The notes under the pieces were generated by a model that did no database searches, was not told the DNA's origin, and worked only from the letters and a program-made list of their open reading frames with translations. A DNA stretch of 64,000 nucleotides from Psococerastis gibbosa (taxonomy: Eukaryota > Arthropoda > Insecta > Psocodea > Psocidae): the NCBI GenBank assembly GCA_963971405.1, contig OZ020489.1, forward strand, positions 16,084,290-16,148,289, written 5' to 3'. Made by a program: the position numbers and the translations under genes. Of the stretch, positions 48,603 to 60,563 are shown one piece after another; positions within the stretch are counted from its first letter, which is position 1; every line of letters begins with the position of its first letter.

Positions 48603-49015
48603 GGCGCGGTTTCCACCGACCTCTAAGTGCAAAATACACATACGGTGACGTGGTAGCAGATATCATTAATAAAGGCGGGGTTTCCACCGACCTCTCATTG
48701 CAGAATGCAAATGACATTGACGGAAATTTTTGTTTTACTCTATGCCATAGTTAAAATTTATTGATCAATGATCATAGAGTAAAATCACAAACAAACAAAC
48801 TAAAATTAAAAAATGGCGATATGGGATATGTATATGTATCTATGTATAAGTACAAAATTTTAATAGATTTCTATAAAAAGAAAAATTCAAATTTCCGTCA
48901 ATGCCATTTGCATTCTGCAATGAGAGCTCGGTGGAATACCCGCCTAAGTCTTGAATGTCTGCTACCACGTTAATGTCTTTGTATTCTGCAATGAGAGGTC
49001 GGTGGAAACCCCGCC
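48603..49015. mobile_element. Nested foldback MITE, GGCGG..TTCCAC family, member 5 (mosaic)
   Basis: The outer left tip GGCGCGGTTTCCACCGACCT and right tip GGTCGGTGGAAACCCCGCC enclose arms with ACGGTGACGTGGTAGCAGA and GTCTGCTACCACGTTAATG. The inner element is 48674-48944 (GGCGGGGTTTCCACCGACCT to GCTCGGTGGAATACCCGCC). The outer right arm contains TTCTGCAATGAGAGGTC, normally an inner-arm sequence, so modules have been exchanged. Confidence 0.88.
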
Positions 49016-49239
49016 TTACCAATGAAAGCAAAATCAACGCCCTCGTTTATATTGTACGATTATGTTGCAAGTGAAACTCCACCGCGGCAATTCCACAATT
49101 TAATTGCCGAAGGGAGTCTCAAAGCTCCATTGTACATACAGTATAATAGGCAGGTGAGATAGGCATGGACCCGACTCGCACGTTACCCGTATTTAGTTAA
49201 GAAACGCTTACGATTGTTACATTGTGTCAATGGTAAGCA

Positions 49240-49435
49240 TGGCTCAGCTTGTCCATTATCGTTTTAAGTCGGTGTAGGTTGACATCAAGAATGTACGTAC
49301 CAGTTTGCCAACGGCCAAAACGCTTGTGGAAATATGTCCAAAATTCCATGGGATCGTTAGCAAGACAAGGCTCAATGGGCCACTATATACTCGAAAGCAC
49401 CCAAGCAACGTTATGCCGCACACGGGCTAGTGCCC
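49240..49435 (+). repeat. Dispersed repeat, unknown type
   Basis: Forward copy of the repeat at 35140-35370 (GCTTGTCCATTATCG, GTGTAGGTTGACATCAAG, GGGCCACTATATA). Not recognised. Confidence 0.55.
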
Positions 49436-49794
49436 TGCGGTATATAAAAAAATATCACAAAATAGATCGTCTACGTCCATTAACTTTGTTATATTTAATA
49501 ATTGATTCGCATGAAAACAAACTAACCAACGTTACACCATTTAATCCTTGCTATACGGTAACTTGTATTTTGGGTCTTGATAATAAATAATTCATTGAAT
49601 TTATTGATTTGTAAAAATTACTTCTAATAATAAAAGGCTTGTACCCTAAGGAATATTGGACGTCACCGCCATAGTATTCCTTACCGAGACTTTTCAAGCG
49701 ATTATGGGAAACGCTCTTAGAATAAAATTAACCATACATTGACAATGATGCGGGACTGACTGTAAAGCACCTACTACACGTACAGATAAAGGGG

Positions 49795-49915
49795 GGGGCA
49801 GGAGGTAGCTGCCAAAATTTAGTAAATCTATTGTAAGTTAATTTATTACGCTCTGGTTTAATCGATCCAACATATGATTTTCCTATTTTGAACCCCCACC
49901 CCCCCGCCCACTACC
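49795..49915. mobile_element. Small poly-G-bordered element, inverse copy
   Basis: Run of G at 49791-49798, AATCTATTGTAAGTTAATTT in the middle, and C runs at 49894-49910; the inverse of 14424-14545. Confidence 0.65.
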
Positions 49916-49975
49916 TACTACCGTATACATTGAAGACAATCTCTCATTCCACATCAACACAAGTATTGATATGGT

Positions 49976-50117
49976 GGCGGGGTTTCCACATACGTCAATG
50001 GTCAATGGTAAATGTGGTATTGATGTTTTAGCAGACATTAAAGACATACTAAAAATGTCTGCTACCACGTCAAAACCATATTTACCATTGACCATTGACG
50101 TATGTGGAAACCCCGCC
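49976..50117. mobile_element. Foldback MITE, GGCGG..TTCCAC family, member 6
   Basis: GGCGGGGTTTCCACATACGT mirrored at the right end; arms CAATGGTCAATGGTAAATGT plus the module TAGCAGACATTAAAGACAT / ATGTCTGCTACCACGTC. Nearly perfect hairpin of about 140 bp. Confidence 0.93.
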
Positions 50118-50859
50118 TATGTTGAGGCCTAAATAAAATTTCCCACTAGAATGTATTAATGTGGCGTAAATGTACAACAGATTAATTAATTAATAATGAC
50201 TTAATGGACAAATATTAGGCTAACACCACAAAGTGAAGTAAATCAATGTTTATTTCCTTTCAACGGTGACCACAAATAATCAAATGTGAAATTACATCGC
50301 TGGCTTTTGGCATTTATCTATTTTATTGCTGTATTTTAGTCCTCTGTTCATTTTGCAAAATAGCCCGGGATGTTTCAAACGAATACGGACATGAGACTTT
50401 CATTTTTAAGAAACCCGTACCTTTAAAAGGCTTTCAATAGTTCCACACAGGGCCGTAGCCAGAAATTTTTGCCGGGGGGCCCATCTGACGTCACCGGAGG
50501 TGAAGTAAGTATGTAAAAATAAGTAAAAAAGTAACCGTAATATATTTATAACTCCGTTCTGTCTAGTGTAAGCTGCAAATATTTCAGGGGACCCACCCCC
50601 CCCCCTGGCTACGGCCTAGGATCCACAGAGGGCCGAGGGGCTCTATTAAGATATAGTACCGTAAGACGTAATAAATTAGTCAACCAATAAGTGGTATTTA
50701 TTAAGGTAATTAAGAAAATTAGAGTAACTCACTTTCGATTTTTCATTTCTTCCATTTTTATACACCTCCAAAGCCGTTAAAAATGATATAAAAATTAATT
50801 TCCGGTCGTTGCCGACTTTTATTGTGTAATCATTATTCCACTGAGAATATTAATGTGCT

Positions 50860-51153
50860 TCATTTTCCGCATTTGCAAATTTCCAGTCGAGAGAAAAAAA
50901 AACCCATGGACCATTCATCGGGCGCGGATAGGCCGATAAGACATTCATTTGTTGTAAGTGCAACTTCTTTAAGAACAATCATGGGTTCAGGAATGGGATC
51001 AATAAGGGGGGACCGGTGCAAACGTCCGATTAAATCGATTCGTTTTCGCGGGTTATTTATATTGAAATTGTTTGTAATATAAACATTAAAATCTTGTTCA
51101 TTATATTTAGTAAAAATTCCCCGCACTTTTTTACATTGTGTCAATTCTTCCAA
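50860..51153 (-). CDS. Unrecognised 97-codon open frame
   Basis: Minus-strand frame MEELTQCKKVRGIFTKYNEQ to LEICKCGK. It contains NPRKRIDLIGRLHRSPLIDP, reads like real protein and lacks low complexity, but no family is recognised. There is no visible partner exon. It may be a transposon fragment, as poly-G-type sequences sit on both sides, or chance. Confidence 0.25.
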   Translation of the reverse strand: MEELTQCKKVRGIFTKYNEQDFNVYITNNFNINNPRKRIDLIGRLHRSPLIDPIPEPMIVLKEVALTTNECLIGLSAPDEWSMGFFFSRLEICKCGK

Positions 51154-51826
51154 GAAAACCCAATTTGATTAAATGTTAACTCGTCAAATCTTTTTTGGGG
51201 GAGGGGGGGGGGTTACCCCTGCACCTCTCTGGCTACGCCCACGGGTTCAGGACCGGTATTGAGAGATGTAAGCTAGTTACTGTACGTAGAGATTGTTTTA
51301 AAATTACAAATACAATTTTCTTTATTTACGGAACTATTATTTTTAAACATCTGAATTGTAACCAGCCACATCTGAAAAGTCAGACAGAACCAACAGAATC
51401 TTTGTGTGAATACTGGGTGACCATTCGTCCCGTTTTTAACCAGGGTGTCCCCTCGTCGCCAAAGAGAGGCAAGGGACGCTATACAATGTCCCGGTTCCCC
51501 GAAAATAACTCTCTAAATTTTACATGAATTAGCGAAAGGGGATAAAATAAAACAGTTAAGGGCAAATGTTTTTCTTAAAATATCCCCTCATCATCTCGTT
51601 CGTGGAAAATTCTAATTTTCGAGTACTTAAGTCCTTAGGGGACCAAAAAACAAAATTCGAAAAAAAAAATTTGCCTAGATAGCTTATGAGTTATGACTTG
51701 TGCTACTGGTGGCACATTGGGAGTCACTTGAAGTAATGAGTTGCTCATACTACAGTTAGGTTGGTTGGTACGTTCTTTGAATTCTAAGCTATTGCACTGC
51801 TACGGAGGCTGTTATTCTGTTGGTAA

Positions 51827-52221
51827 GGCGGGGATTCCACCGACCGGCTAGGGCTAAATACAAAAACGGTGACGTGGTAGCAGACATTCAAGACTTTGGC
51901 GGGGTTTCCACCGACCTCGCATTGCAGAATGCAAATGACATTGACTGAAATGTTTGTTTTCCTCTATGCCATAGTTAAAATTGATCAATGATCATACAGT
52001 AAAATCAAAAACAAACAAACTGAAATTAAAAAATGGCGTCATGGGACATGTTAAGTACAGACATTTTAATAGATTTCTATAAAAAGAAATATTCTAATTT
52101 CCGTCAATGTCATTTGCATTCTGCAATGCGAGGTCGATGGAAACCTCGCCTAAGTCTTGAATGACTGCTACCACGTCACCGTTTTTGTATTTAGCCCTAG
52201 CCGGTCGGTGGAATCGCCGCC
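51827..52221. mobile_element. Nested foldback MITE, GGCGG..TTCCAC family, member 7
   Basis: Near-identical in layout and sequence to 40280-40674: outer tip GGCGGGGATTCCACCGACCG, inner element 51898-52150 with arm CTCGCATTGCAGAATGCAAA. TAA lies directly outside both ends, a likely 3-bp target duplication of the PIF/Harbinger TWA kind. Confidence 0.93.
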
Positions 52222-52229
52222 TAAGGTTT

Positions 52230-53010
52230 TTTACCTTGAATAGACCGACCGACGAACCAACTAGCCAACCTGTAGTGTAATCGACGATTAAGGTTTTTTA
52301 CAATAAAAATATTTTTCAGTTGCGCTCCTTCTGGAGGCAAAGGTGCACGTTACATTTTATACAATATTAAAAAGCCTCTTTTAGGGAGATTACCTATTGA
52401 GATGGCGACCAATGTTCGGCTTTCGGAAAATTTCTTCACGACTTTTCATTTCATGACGCCCTGAGCCTAAAACCACCCTCCGTTCAAAATGCTATATATA
52501 TACTGCGTGTATACCTTATACTTATATACTGTATGTATGTACCTAATATCGATTTTAGGAAGACAAACTTCCGTAAATATTGTCTGATTTTAATGAAACT
52601 TAGCACAAACATTGATCATACAAATGTCTTGATCCAGTTCGTTAACCAGCTAGATCCACTATATAGTTATAACATGGTGGCCGATTAAAACCTTATATAA
52701 TTCATATCTCAGTTAATATTGGTCGCTGAGGAATGAATTAAAATCTGACTGAAAGTCCGTATTATTATCTACGATAATACGATAAATACGTAGTAGATAA
52801 ATTGATGTTGTGGTCGGGAAAATAATGAAGTATTTTTTTATTTTTCATTACATACATAGCGTAGGTAGCGTAGAGGAAAAGCAGGGTCTGCGGAATCTCC
52901 CTACACCTGATCGGCCAGACCCGAAAGGGATTTTTTTCCCCGCTTCCTGGAGTTTTTCCGGCGTAAACCAGCACTTGCCACTGACATGCTGAAAGGCAAC
53001 AGATCTACGT
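52230..53010. other. Intergenic, no gene seen
   Basis: AT-rich sequence with short frames only. Confidence 0.4.
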
Positions 53011-53014
53011 CCTT

Positions 53015-53335
53015 GTGATGCTTCCTGTATGTAAATCTTTTGTCATCATCTTAAATTCTCGACTGCAATTTCTTCTGACTCTCCAATTTCGTCTTCCATT
53101 TCTTGAAAAACTGATTCATATTGCATTACTTCTGCTTCATTGTCTTCAGTTCTGCCAAGTTTGCCACATCAACCACATCGTCAAATTTTCTAAAATCGAA
53201 CTCCAACTCCCCACCGTCTTCAATAATATCTGACAAATCTGTATCTTCAAGGGACTCCAAAAAAGTATTAAACCCATTGAGTATTAAGGTTGAACTTAAA
53301 TGGCTTCTTCTTCGCTATGCAGCCCAAAACTAAAT
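53015..53335 (-). pseudogene. Possible broken acidic coding fragment
   Basis: The inverse strand reads LEDTDLSDIIEDGGELEFDF, then FDDVVDVANLAEL, then in a shifted frame EVMQYESVFQEMEDEIGESE. The strongly acidic, low-complexity character over two frames suggests a frameshifted old coding region, perhaps a transposase domain. Family not recognised. Confidence 0.3.
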
Positions 53336-53339
53336 ATGT

Positions 53340-55190
53340 AACATACTATACTTATACATATACTTATTATCGTTTGAGAACCGATGTGCCACGGGTGGCA
53401 CACGCACTTTTAGATAAGAATTATTACTGACCTGTGACTTTGCAAAGGCTTCAAACCCAAACCCTAGTCAAATAATTATTTATAGTTATTTTTACGCAAA
53501 CAATCAGATTGCTGGTCCTAAAATATTGTTCTTACCTATCAATCAATCAACCAATATCAAGTGCTTACACCTGCAGTTTGATTTCCCTTCGGCATATGGG
53601 AAATGCCGAAATATTGCAAAAATATAAATCTCAGTCAACGGAGGGCAGGTGCCATTGTTGCTTAAAAGGTTAGCAAAAGCCATTGTGATCAACCACGTCC
53701 ACTGCCACGACCACACTTTTCAGGAAAAAAATTATAAAGTTTGATGTGCCACCAGTGACCCCTCAGGAGCGAAGGGGATGTTGAGGTGTAATAAATTAGA
53801 AAAATATTCTTTTCTACGCTTTGATGTACATTATGTATTGGGAACTAAAATCGATCAGCCACAGCTATTGAACTTGATTTGTAAAAAATAACAGTCACCG
53901 AGGATGTCAGGTCGAAGGAGTTCCAAGACTGTGGCCAATTCGTGTTAGTGGCCACAAACTATGTATCAAAAAGTTAAGAATTATTATCTCTTCTACCTTA
54001 TGACTCTAATTTCTGACACTACAATTGAAATATCATGAGAAATTTGACCAGTGGAAGACATAGAGGGAAGGGGGGGGGGGTCACGACCGTAAAAAGCGGC
54101 AAAATTACAACTTATTTCTTTGTTTTAACATGAAATATGAAAAGTGTTATTGTAATAGGTACTACTTTAAATAGTTTCGGTTTCTTCTGTATATGTACCA
54201 ACCAGAATTGATCTGAAAAACTAAATAAGTTATACTTTTATTTTTGGAAAATTGAATGGGTCATCTCATGTTACCCTCTATTTTCAGTGGTCTTTTTTTA
54301 ATTTTTTAAAGATTAATTCATGGACTTTCCCTCAAGTTCAGAACATATTTTAACTTGTTTTGTTTTATTTTCTCTGACTAAATACATGAGAGGAATAAGC
54401 ATATTTTCAATGGAAACAGTTAAGAGACAATCGGAAGGGAAAAGCTCTATAAGTGTAGAGTTGTCAAAAATATCAGTGCAAACAGAAGAAGATTTACCGA
54501 GCATTGATACATGATAGCCTCTTTCAAACACGATTGAATTTGATTTATACCTACAAAAAACTATTGGTGCGGTATTCCCATGAAAAGAAGTTCAAGAACT
54601 GTAGCCAAATTGCTGTTATTGAATTTCGCCACTATACAAAAAACGAGTAGAGGGTTCTCGGATTTGCTTTTAAATTATTCCGAGAGGGATAAGTAAAATA
54701 ATATATGATAAGTCGCAAATCAATGCTATAATCATTTCCTGAACCATGCCAATTAGGGTCTATAACTGCCATTGTATAGGAAGCATAGCAGTTCCGGTAT
54801 AGTAAAAGTAAGATAATATGTAAAGCAAATAAAAATGGTTATCGCAAATGGGTTTGTTAAATAATAACCGATTTTAAGGAGGACAACTTACCACCGTGAT
54901 CTGCGAGGGTGGCGGCTTTAGGACTGGCAGGTTTGGGGGTATATTCGCAGCTTTTATACCTCCCCACTCCGCCAACAACCACCAACGCTCTTCATAAACC
55001 TTGTGGTCACCCATCTTTTTTGCCTCGGAGTTTTTGTTCATAATAATAAGTCAAAAGAGATCAAGTAAATTTCGGGGAAGGTGCTGTATCATTTGACGGA
55101 TAGACTAAGGTCCGATCCGGCGATACTTGTCATTTAAGTGCCGCTTTTCTTGTTATTGTTTTTTTTTAATTGTTAATAATCGGCTCCCAT
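53340..55190. other. Intergenic, no gene seen
   Basis: Short frames only, including a 72-codon minus frame at 54531-54313 that I do not recognise. A worn relative of the inverted-repeat element at 42905-43320 seems present around 53815-54060 (CAAACTATGTATCAAAA, ATATCATGAGAAATTTGA). Confidence 0.4.
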
Positions 55191-55194
55191 CAGA

Positions 55195-55740
55195 GGCGGA
55201 CGCAGCGACCGAATTGCCCCCCCCCCCTCATTTGGAAGGCAGTTATATTCTTTGCCTCTAAAATCGAAGTGTTACTGCTCTCAAAGTGCGTAAAAAAAAA
55301 CCACTAATTCAGTCTTATTTTTTTCAAAAAAGGTCTCCCGGGGAAGGCCCCCGAGCATGGCCGTGCCCAGGGGGGTGGTTCATGGGGTCCGGACCCCCCC
55401 TCCCCCGAAATAAATTTTTGTATGTAAACCTGTATGGTTTGAAGAATTTATCCATTAATTCATTAATAAATTGCGTATAAATTTTATTTGGACACCCCCC
55501 CCCCCGAAATCAAAACGGCCTTGCCCCCGAGCCCCCCTTGTTCACAATTATATTAATTCCTTGTAATATATTCACCTTATTGCTCTGAAAAGGCGTCAAA
55601 CCCCAATATTTCAGCCCTATTTTTCAAAACATTTCACCCGGAGGAGACCCCCGGGCCCCCTTCATATTCTCCGAACCCTCTGGCTCTGGACACTGAGGTC
55701 ATTAATTTAAAAGCTGCGTACGTCTATGAGAACGGCTTTC
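55195..55740. mobile_element. Cluster of GTCCGGACC / C-run elements
   Basis: Contains CATGGCCGTGCCCAGGGGGG, GGGGTCCGGACCCCCCC, CCCGGGGAAGGCCCCCGAGC and GGAGGAGACCCCCGGG. Shared with 36060-36200, 50455-50620 and 60828-62280. Class unknown; non-coding. Confidence 0.6.
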
Positions 55741-55984
55741 CCTATTTTATGCACTTTTTATGAAAACCTATCGTTACGCCACTGACAAGTGCCTCCCCCT
55801 TTTATGAGGTCTGGGACCACCCATGGCTCACATAGGCTAACTATTGTACGTCAGCCGATTCAATAATAACAACAAAAATAATAACGAAATAAGCGCCACT
55901 TAGGTAGTCATAGTCATTGAACAATTAGAGAGGAGCCCATTGTCAGGGGAAATGAGCGAATTAAACATAGCTCGACACCTGCAG

Positions 55985-56095
55985 TATGTAAACCTCTTGA
56001 AAGAAAAAAGGAAAGAAAGAAAATTGTCTTTAATTTTCCTTGTAGGCGAATTTTGGGCCTTTAGGCCCACTCTTGCAACTAACCCATATATCTTA
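55985..56095 (-). mobile_element. LINE 3' tail
   Basis: The inverse strand: ATATGGGTTAGTTGCAAGAG, GGGCCTAAAGGCCCAAAATT, AAAGACAATTTTCTTTCTTT. Matches the 3' end of the neighbouring fragment at 56275-56600. Confidence 0.65.
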
Positions 56096-56274
56096 AAGGG
56101 TCTAGAAGTAGGTAAATAACGTTCTATCGGACTTATAAAGGTAAGGCAGTGATTTCAAAAGATTTTCAAAACAAATTGGTTAGTTAGATGAAATTAATTA
56201 ATTCCTCGTTCCGCAGCCCCAAAAATGTCTCAAAAATTAAACTACAACATTTAATTGATTCAATTACTACTCCC

Positions 56275-56600
56275 CCAGGAGAGAAAGAAAGAAAATTGTC
56301 TTTATTTTCCATATGGCCCTTCGGCCCATTCATACAATTAACCCATAATAAATAAAACAATGTTTCACAATATTTAAAATATAAATATATATATATATAT
56401 AATATATATATATAAATATAAAATAAAAAAAGGTAAACATTCAAAAATGTATACACCATGCGCATACCCATACCATTCCAAAACCTCACCGCTTGTACCG
56501 AAAAAGAAAAAGATTTGGCCTGGGATGTGCGGATTGGAAAGGATAATTTTTTTAATGCAGTATAATGCACTTTGTCGTGGTAGGGGTATGTCATCCACCG
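56275..56600 (-). pseudogene. LINE (CR1-like) C-terminal fragment
   Basis: The inverse strand reads LSFPIRTSQAKSFSFSVQAV, then RFWNGMG, a form of 'SFSF.AV..WNSLP' near the C-terminus of CR1-like reverse transcriptases. A TA-rich insert (56381-56430) and the 3' end with (TTTC)n follow. 5' truncated, and the frame decays after WNG. Confidence 0.65.
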
Positions 56601-57396
56601 TCTGTTGTATTTTCTTTTTTATGGCAATAATACAAGTATTTCAAGTGAGAAAATGTAAATTTAACTTAGATTCAGCGAAAGCTTGTATTTTTTATGAATT
56701 TTTCATAAGACCATTGTCGTAGTTGAATGAGGAATTAATTAATTTTATCAAAATAAGTAAAGGCTGGTAGCAACAAAATAATTATTTAACTATTATGCTG
56801 CGTACATACGGAAGTATGGTGCTCGGGTGGGCGGTTTCCAATAAATAGAGCACAGCCTGCGGCTACTTTCCTGAATGTAACTACATCGATGATAAATAAT
56901 TTTTCGGATATGGAGATAATTAAAATTGCAATGTTGGAAAATTAAGGCAACAGATAGGTAATTATCATTTAGACACCGAAATGTACATAAATAAAGAATT
57001 GCTTTTTGTTCGAGCGCTACTCGTAGGTCTTTGAAACTTATATAGCATGTACAAACATCTGCACTACGTGCACACATACTATATACATATTATATATGTA
57101 TATACAATGCGTCAACTTAAAATTTTAATCCTTATCCATAAAAATTCAGCCATTTGTATATTCACATGTTGATAAAGTGAACTTCTTAGTAACACTATAC
57201 AACTAGGGATTCTTCCTGAAGATAAGATATTTAGAAACTGTTATTTCTATTTCTCGTAGGCCTATATTTATTTATACATGAAAATGTACGTACTGGAAGA
57301 TCTGAAATAAAATTATGTCCACCACGCCGATTAAGTTAAAAAAATAGCTAACAGATGTTGTGTATCGTATATGAAAGAGAGTAGCGTATCCGTAGA

Positions 57397-57725
57397 AATT
57401 ACGAGCTCTACGCGGTATACCGAGAACCTACGATAGTAGCCGAAATCAAGAGAGCTCGCATCAGGGGGCTAGGGCTAAGGCACGTGGAACGAATGCCAGA
57501 CAATAGGGCTACAAGAGCAGCCTCACACAAGGTGCCCCAAGGGAGAAGACGAGTGGGACGACCACGGATGCGATGGCTGGACGACGTCGAGGTGGATCTG
57601 CCGCCCCTTGGCGTCGATGACTGGCGAAGGAGAGCGCTGGACCGCGCAGGCTGGCGAGACGTGGCAGAGCAGGCCAAGGCCCTTCACGGGCCGTAGCGCC
57701 AAGGAGTAAGTAAGTAAGTAAGTAC
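57397..57725 (+). pseudogene. Non-LTR retrotransposon C-terminal fragment with (AAGT)n tail
   Basis: The open frame reads YELYAVYREPTIVAEIKRAR, LGLRHVERMPDNRATRA, GRRRVGRPRMRWLDDVEVDL and DWRRRALDRAGWRDVAEQAK, stopping at 57694-57696. This is the well-known end of Jockey-type polyproteins ('LGHVERM', 'GRP..RW.D', 'WR..A.DR..WR'). It is followed by GAGTAAGTAAGTAAGTA. 5' truncated. Confidence 0.88.
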
Positions 57726-57849
57726 GGAATAAGAAACTCATCATCTACCCAAAAATATAGTTCCGTAATGGGCTTAAGCTGCTCAAAATTGTATTTAACA
57801 TATTCCCGCATTATATTTCTAATTACGGTATCATCCTCATTGAAAATTG

Positions 57850-58205
57850 GTTGTTGTTGTTATTGTTTCTAACGCCTGCTTTCAGCATTACTGCTTTAAG
57901 CAACCTTGTCAGCCTGGTGGGGGGAGTGAATCTGTTTGTTAACTTGAGGCACCCTAAGGGCAGACTCTTTCACCTCGGGAAAAGGGGAGTTGACTGACAG
58001 GGTGGACCTCCTGATTATAGTGGATTCCGAACCACTTGGGGAATCTGGTAAAGTCACACGATTAAATCGGAGGTGACCAGGACTCGACTTATACTGCCTA
58101 AGCGAGTTATCATGTCCCACCAGGTTCCCCTGCCAACGCTGTGCACACTACCAAGTTGCCGCAGTTTGAAACATGCTCTGCTCTAATGGAATCAACATGG
58201 TAAGG
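57850..58205 (-). mobile_element. SINE-like family B copy
   Basis: Inverse orientation with GTTGTTGTTATTGTTTCTAA at its tail side, GAGGCACCCTAAGGGCAGAC, and ATCAACATGGTAAGGCCGTT at its head side. Confidence 0.85.
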
Positions 58206-58259
58206 CCGTTGGCTCATTGAAAATTGGTAGTTTAGCTAATAAAACTTAAATACCTAGGC

Positions 58260-59535
58260 AATGTATAAATAAAAAAGGTACATATCTTAAATTTTTAAAT
58301 GCCATTTCGGACTTTTTCGCCTATGAACAGTTAACAGCACAAAATTCTGAAAAGAGCCAAAAGGGCACAACGACACAACACTCCATTGTAGTGCGGAGCA
58401 ACGTAATAACGACAGATTATCTTCGTATTTATCGCCCACCACTCCCCTGAGCTTTTTAACCCCGCGGGCCAGCCTTGTAGCTTACCGCAATGTCTGTCTG
58501 TTCTTAATTGTGATAAAAGCGTTCCTCTTCCTTTTGTAGTCGTCAGCTCACGGACCAGCACCATGGCGAAAATAAAACCTTACCCACTGCATCTCATTTT
58601 AGATATTAGAGTGGACAGAATAGACGGCGTCGAACCATAAGCTAAGGTGAAATGTAAGGGGAAATGGCAAAGATTGTCAAAGTTTGTCGAGTTCAAACAT
58701 AAATTAAAAGAAAATTGCGAGAAATAAACAAGTGCACAATCGGCAACCTCTATCTAAATAGCTTTATTTTGGATTTAATTATCTTATGAAGAAAACCTCC
58801 AAGCTCAGTCACTGCTTTTTGCCGCTTCATTGTTTAAGCTGCGGATTCTCATCTTACCCGCCTGATAGCAACATATCCCATTGAAATAATTATAAAATAG
58901 CAAGTTTGTCATGTGGGGACAGCTATCATACCATGAGCTAGTGTAATGCAAATAGGTCTACTACTATAGAAGCATAAAGAGCTTTTATTCAACCTCATAT
59001 TATTATGAGCTTATACTGGCTACCTATAGTATTTTAATAAGTTCAGTATCCATTTAGTGATCGATATATTATCAAAGCTCTTTAGCTTTTATTAATTTCC
59101 CTGCTGCAACAGGGAAATAGCCTACCTCTACTAGCAATGCAAACATTGAATATGCCCTAGTTCCTATGTTACGTAATTTTAAAGAGGATTTACATACAAT
59201 ATTATGCAGCTCATGCCTAACATAATCTCCTACATCTATTTAACCTTCACATACATTATGCTCCAGTTTAAATATCATAATAATAACATAGGCTACTTCA
59301 GAGATAAGTAATCTACAGTATGTCCAATGACTTGTAGCTTATATTATACTAGTATGATTATTATATTACTACAGGACAATATGTAATACATTAATAGTAC
59401 TCGAAAGAGTAAAAAAAAATATCTAAGTCAATATTAATAAAATAAAAAATTAAAACTAAGCACTTAAGAATAAATTAAAATTGCTATAAAAATAGGGCAT
59501 GCATCCATATGTATGTACCTACATATTGTAGTTAA
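58260..59535. other. Intergenic, no gene seen
   Basis: AT-rich sequence with short frames only. No repeat recognised. Confidence 0.4.
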
Positions 59536-59542
59536 CAAAGTA

Positions 59543-60265
59543 AAAGAACCGGTCCGAGTTTACTCAAACATGCTTTCCAATTTATCAATTAGTAGATAGA
59601 AAAAATGAGTAATTTCATGGTAAATAATTTTGCTATGGCTAAATGAGAAGGGGGGGGGGGGGGTTGCCCACCTGTCTTCACTGGAGGTGAGGTAAATTCT
59701 AGATAGATGAGACCAACACATTACCACACAGCAATAATGGCAGGGCACGCAATGCATTTGAGCGTGAATTTTCTATCGTTTTTTCAAAAAAAAAAATTTT
59801 GCCCAAGACCAAATAGTTTTTGGGAAAGCAACCTGTCCAGTTTCGTTGCACAATTTAACACCTAAAACATGCCTGAAGGTAGAAATAATCGATAGAAAGA
59901 TTTCACAGAAAAATTATTTTTTAGTCCTTTTCATTAAAATTTAGTTATTTTTATTTTTTTACCCCCAGAATCAAAATATCAAGGGGCAAGCGACCCCCCG
60001 CATTTTATTAACACTGATAACGACTACAATATATGTGAATTTAAAAGATATTGGAGCCGTTTTTGAGAAATAATTTTTTTAGACGTTTTTTGAGAAGATA
60101 ACCCCCCAAATTGAGTTAGCCCAAAAAAAAAAAAAATTGTCTCGGGGCATGATTTTTGTGAACCTACATGCCAAATTTCATCAAAATCGAGCGAGTAGTT
60201 TTCCCGGAAATCGATAACAGATAGAGCGACAGAGCGACAGACAGACAGACAGACATTTTATTGAG
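59543..60265 (+). repeat. Dispersed poly-G repeat, copy e
   Basis: AAAGAACCGGTCCGAGTTTA, a G run at 59650-59663, GGGGCAAGCGACCCCCCGCA, and a CAGACAGACAGACAGACA run at the end. The family's terminal ACGTATAAATTGG part is missing. Confidence 0.85.
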
Positions 60266-60563
60266 AGGTTTATAGGAGGATAAGCTACTGTTAGGTTCAA
60301 CTCAGATATTGTATTGTACAGACGAGGCAGTCTACGCAGTGTGGAATATATACATATGTAGCTTATAGGACAATAAAATACATTTTAAGGCTTAGATAGA
60401 TTTTCTGGTACCTAACCTCAGCAATGTCTAACCAACTTCTAAGACCATCCTTAGGTGCTAGATTTTGTGCTCCAAAGAATATACGTAGGAAGGTCTCTAT
60501 TACCTACATATCCGTACAAGAAGAGCCAAGTGGGTGGGGCACCTGATCAGACATGTAGGTCTC

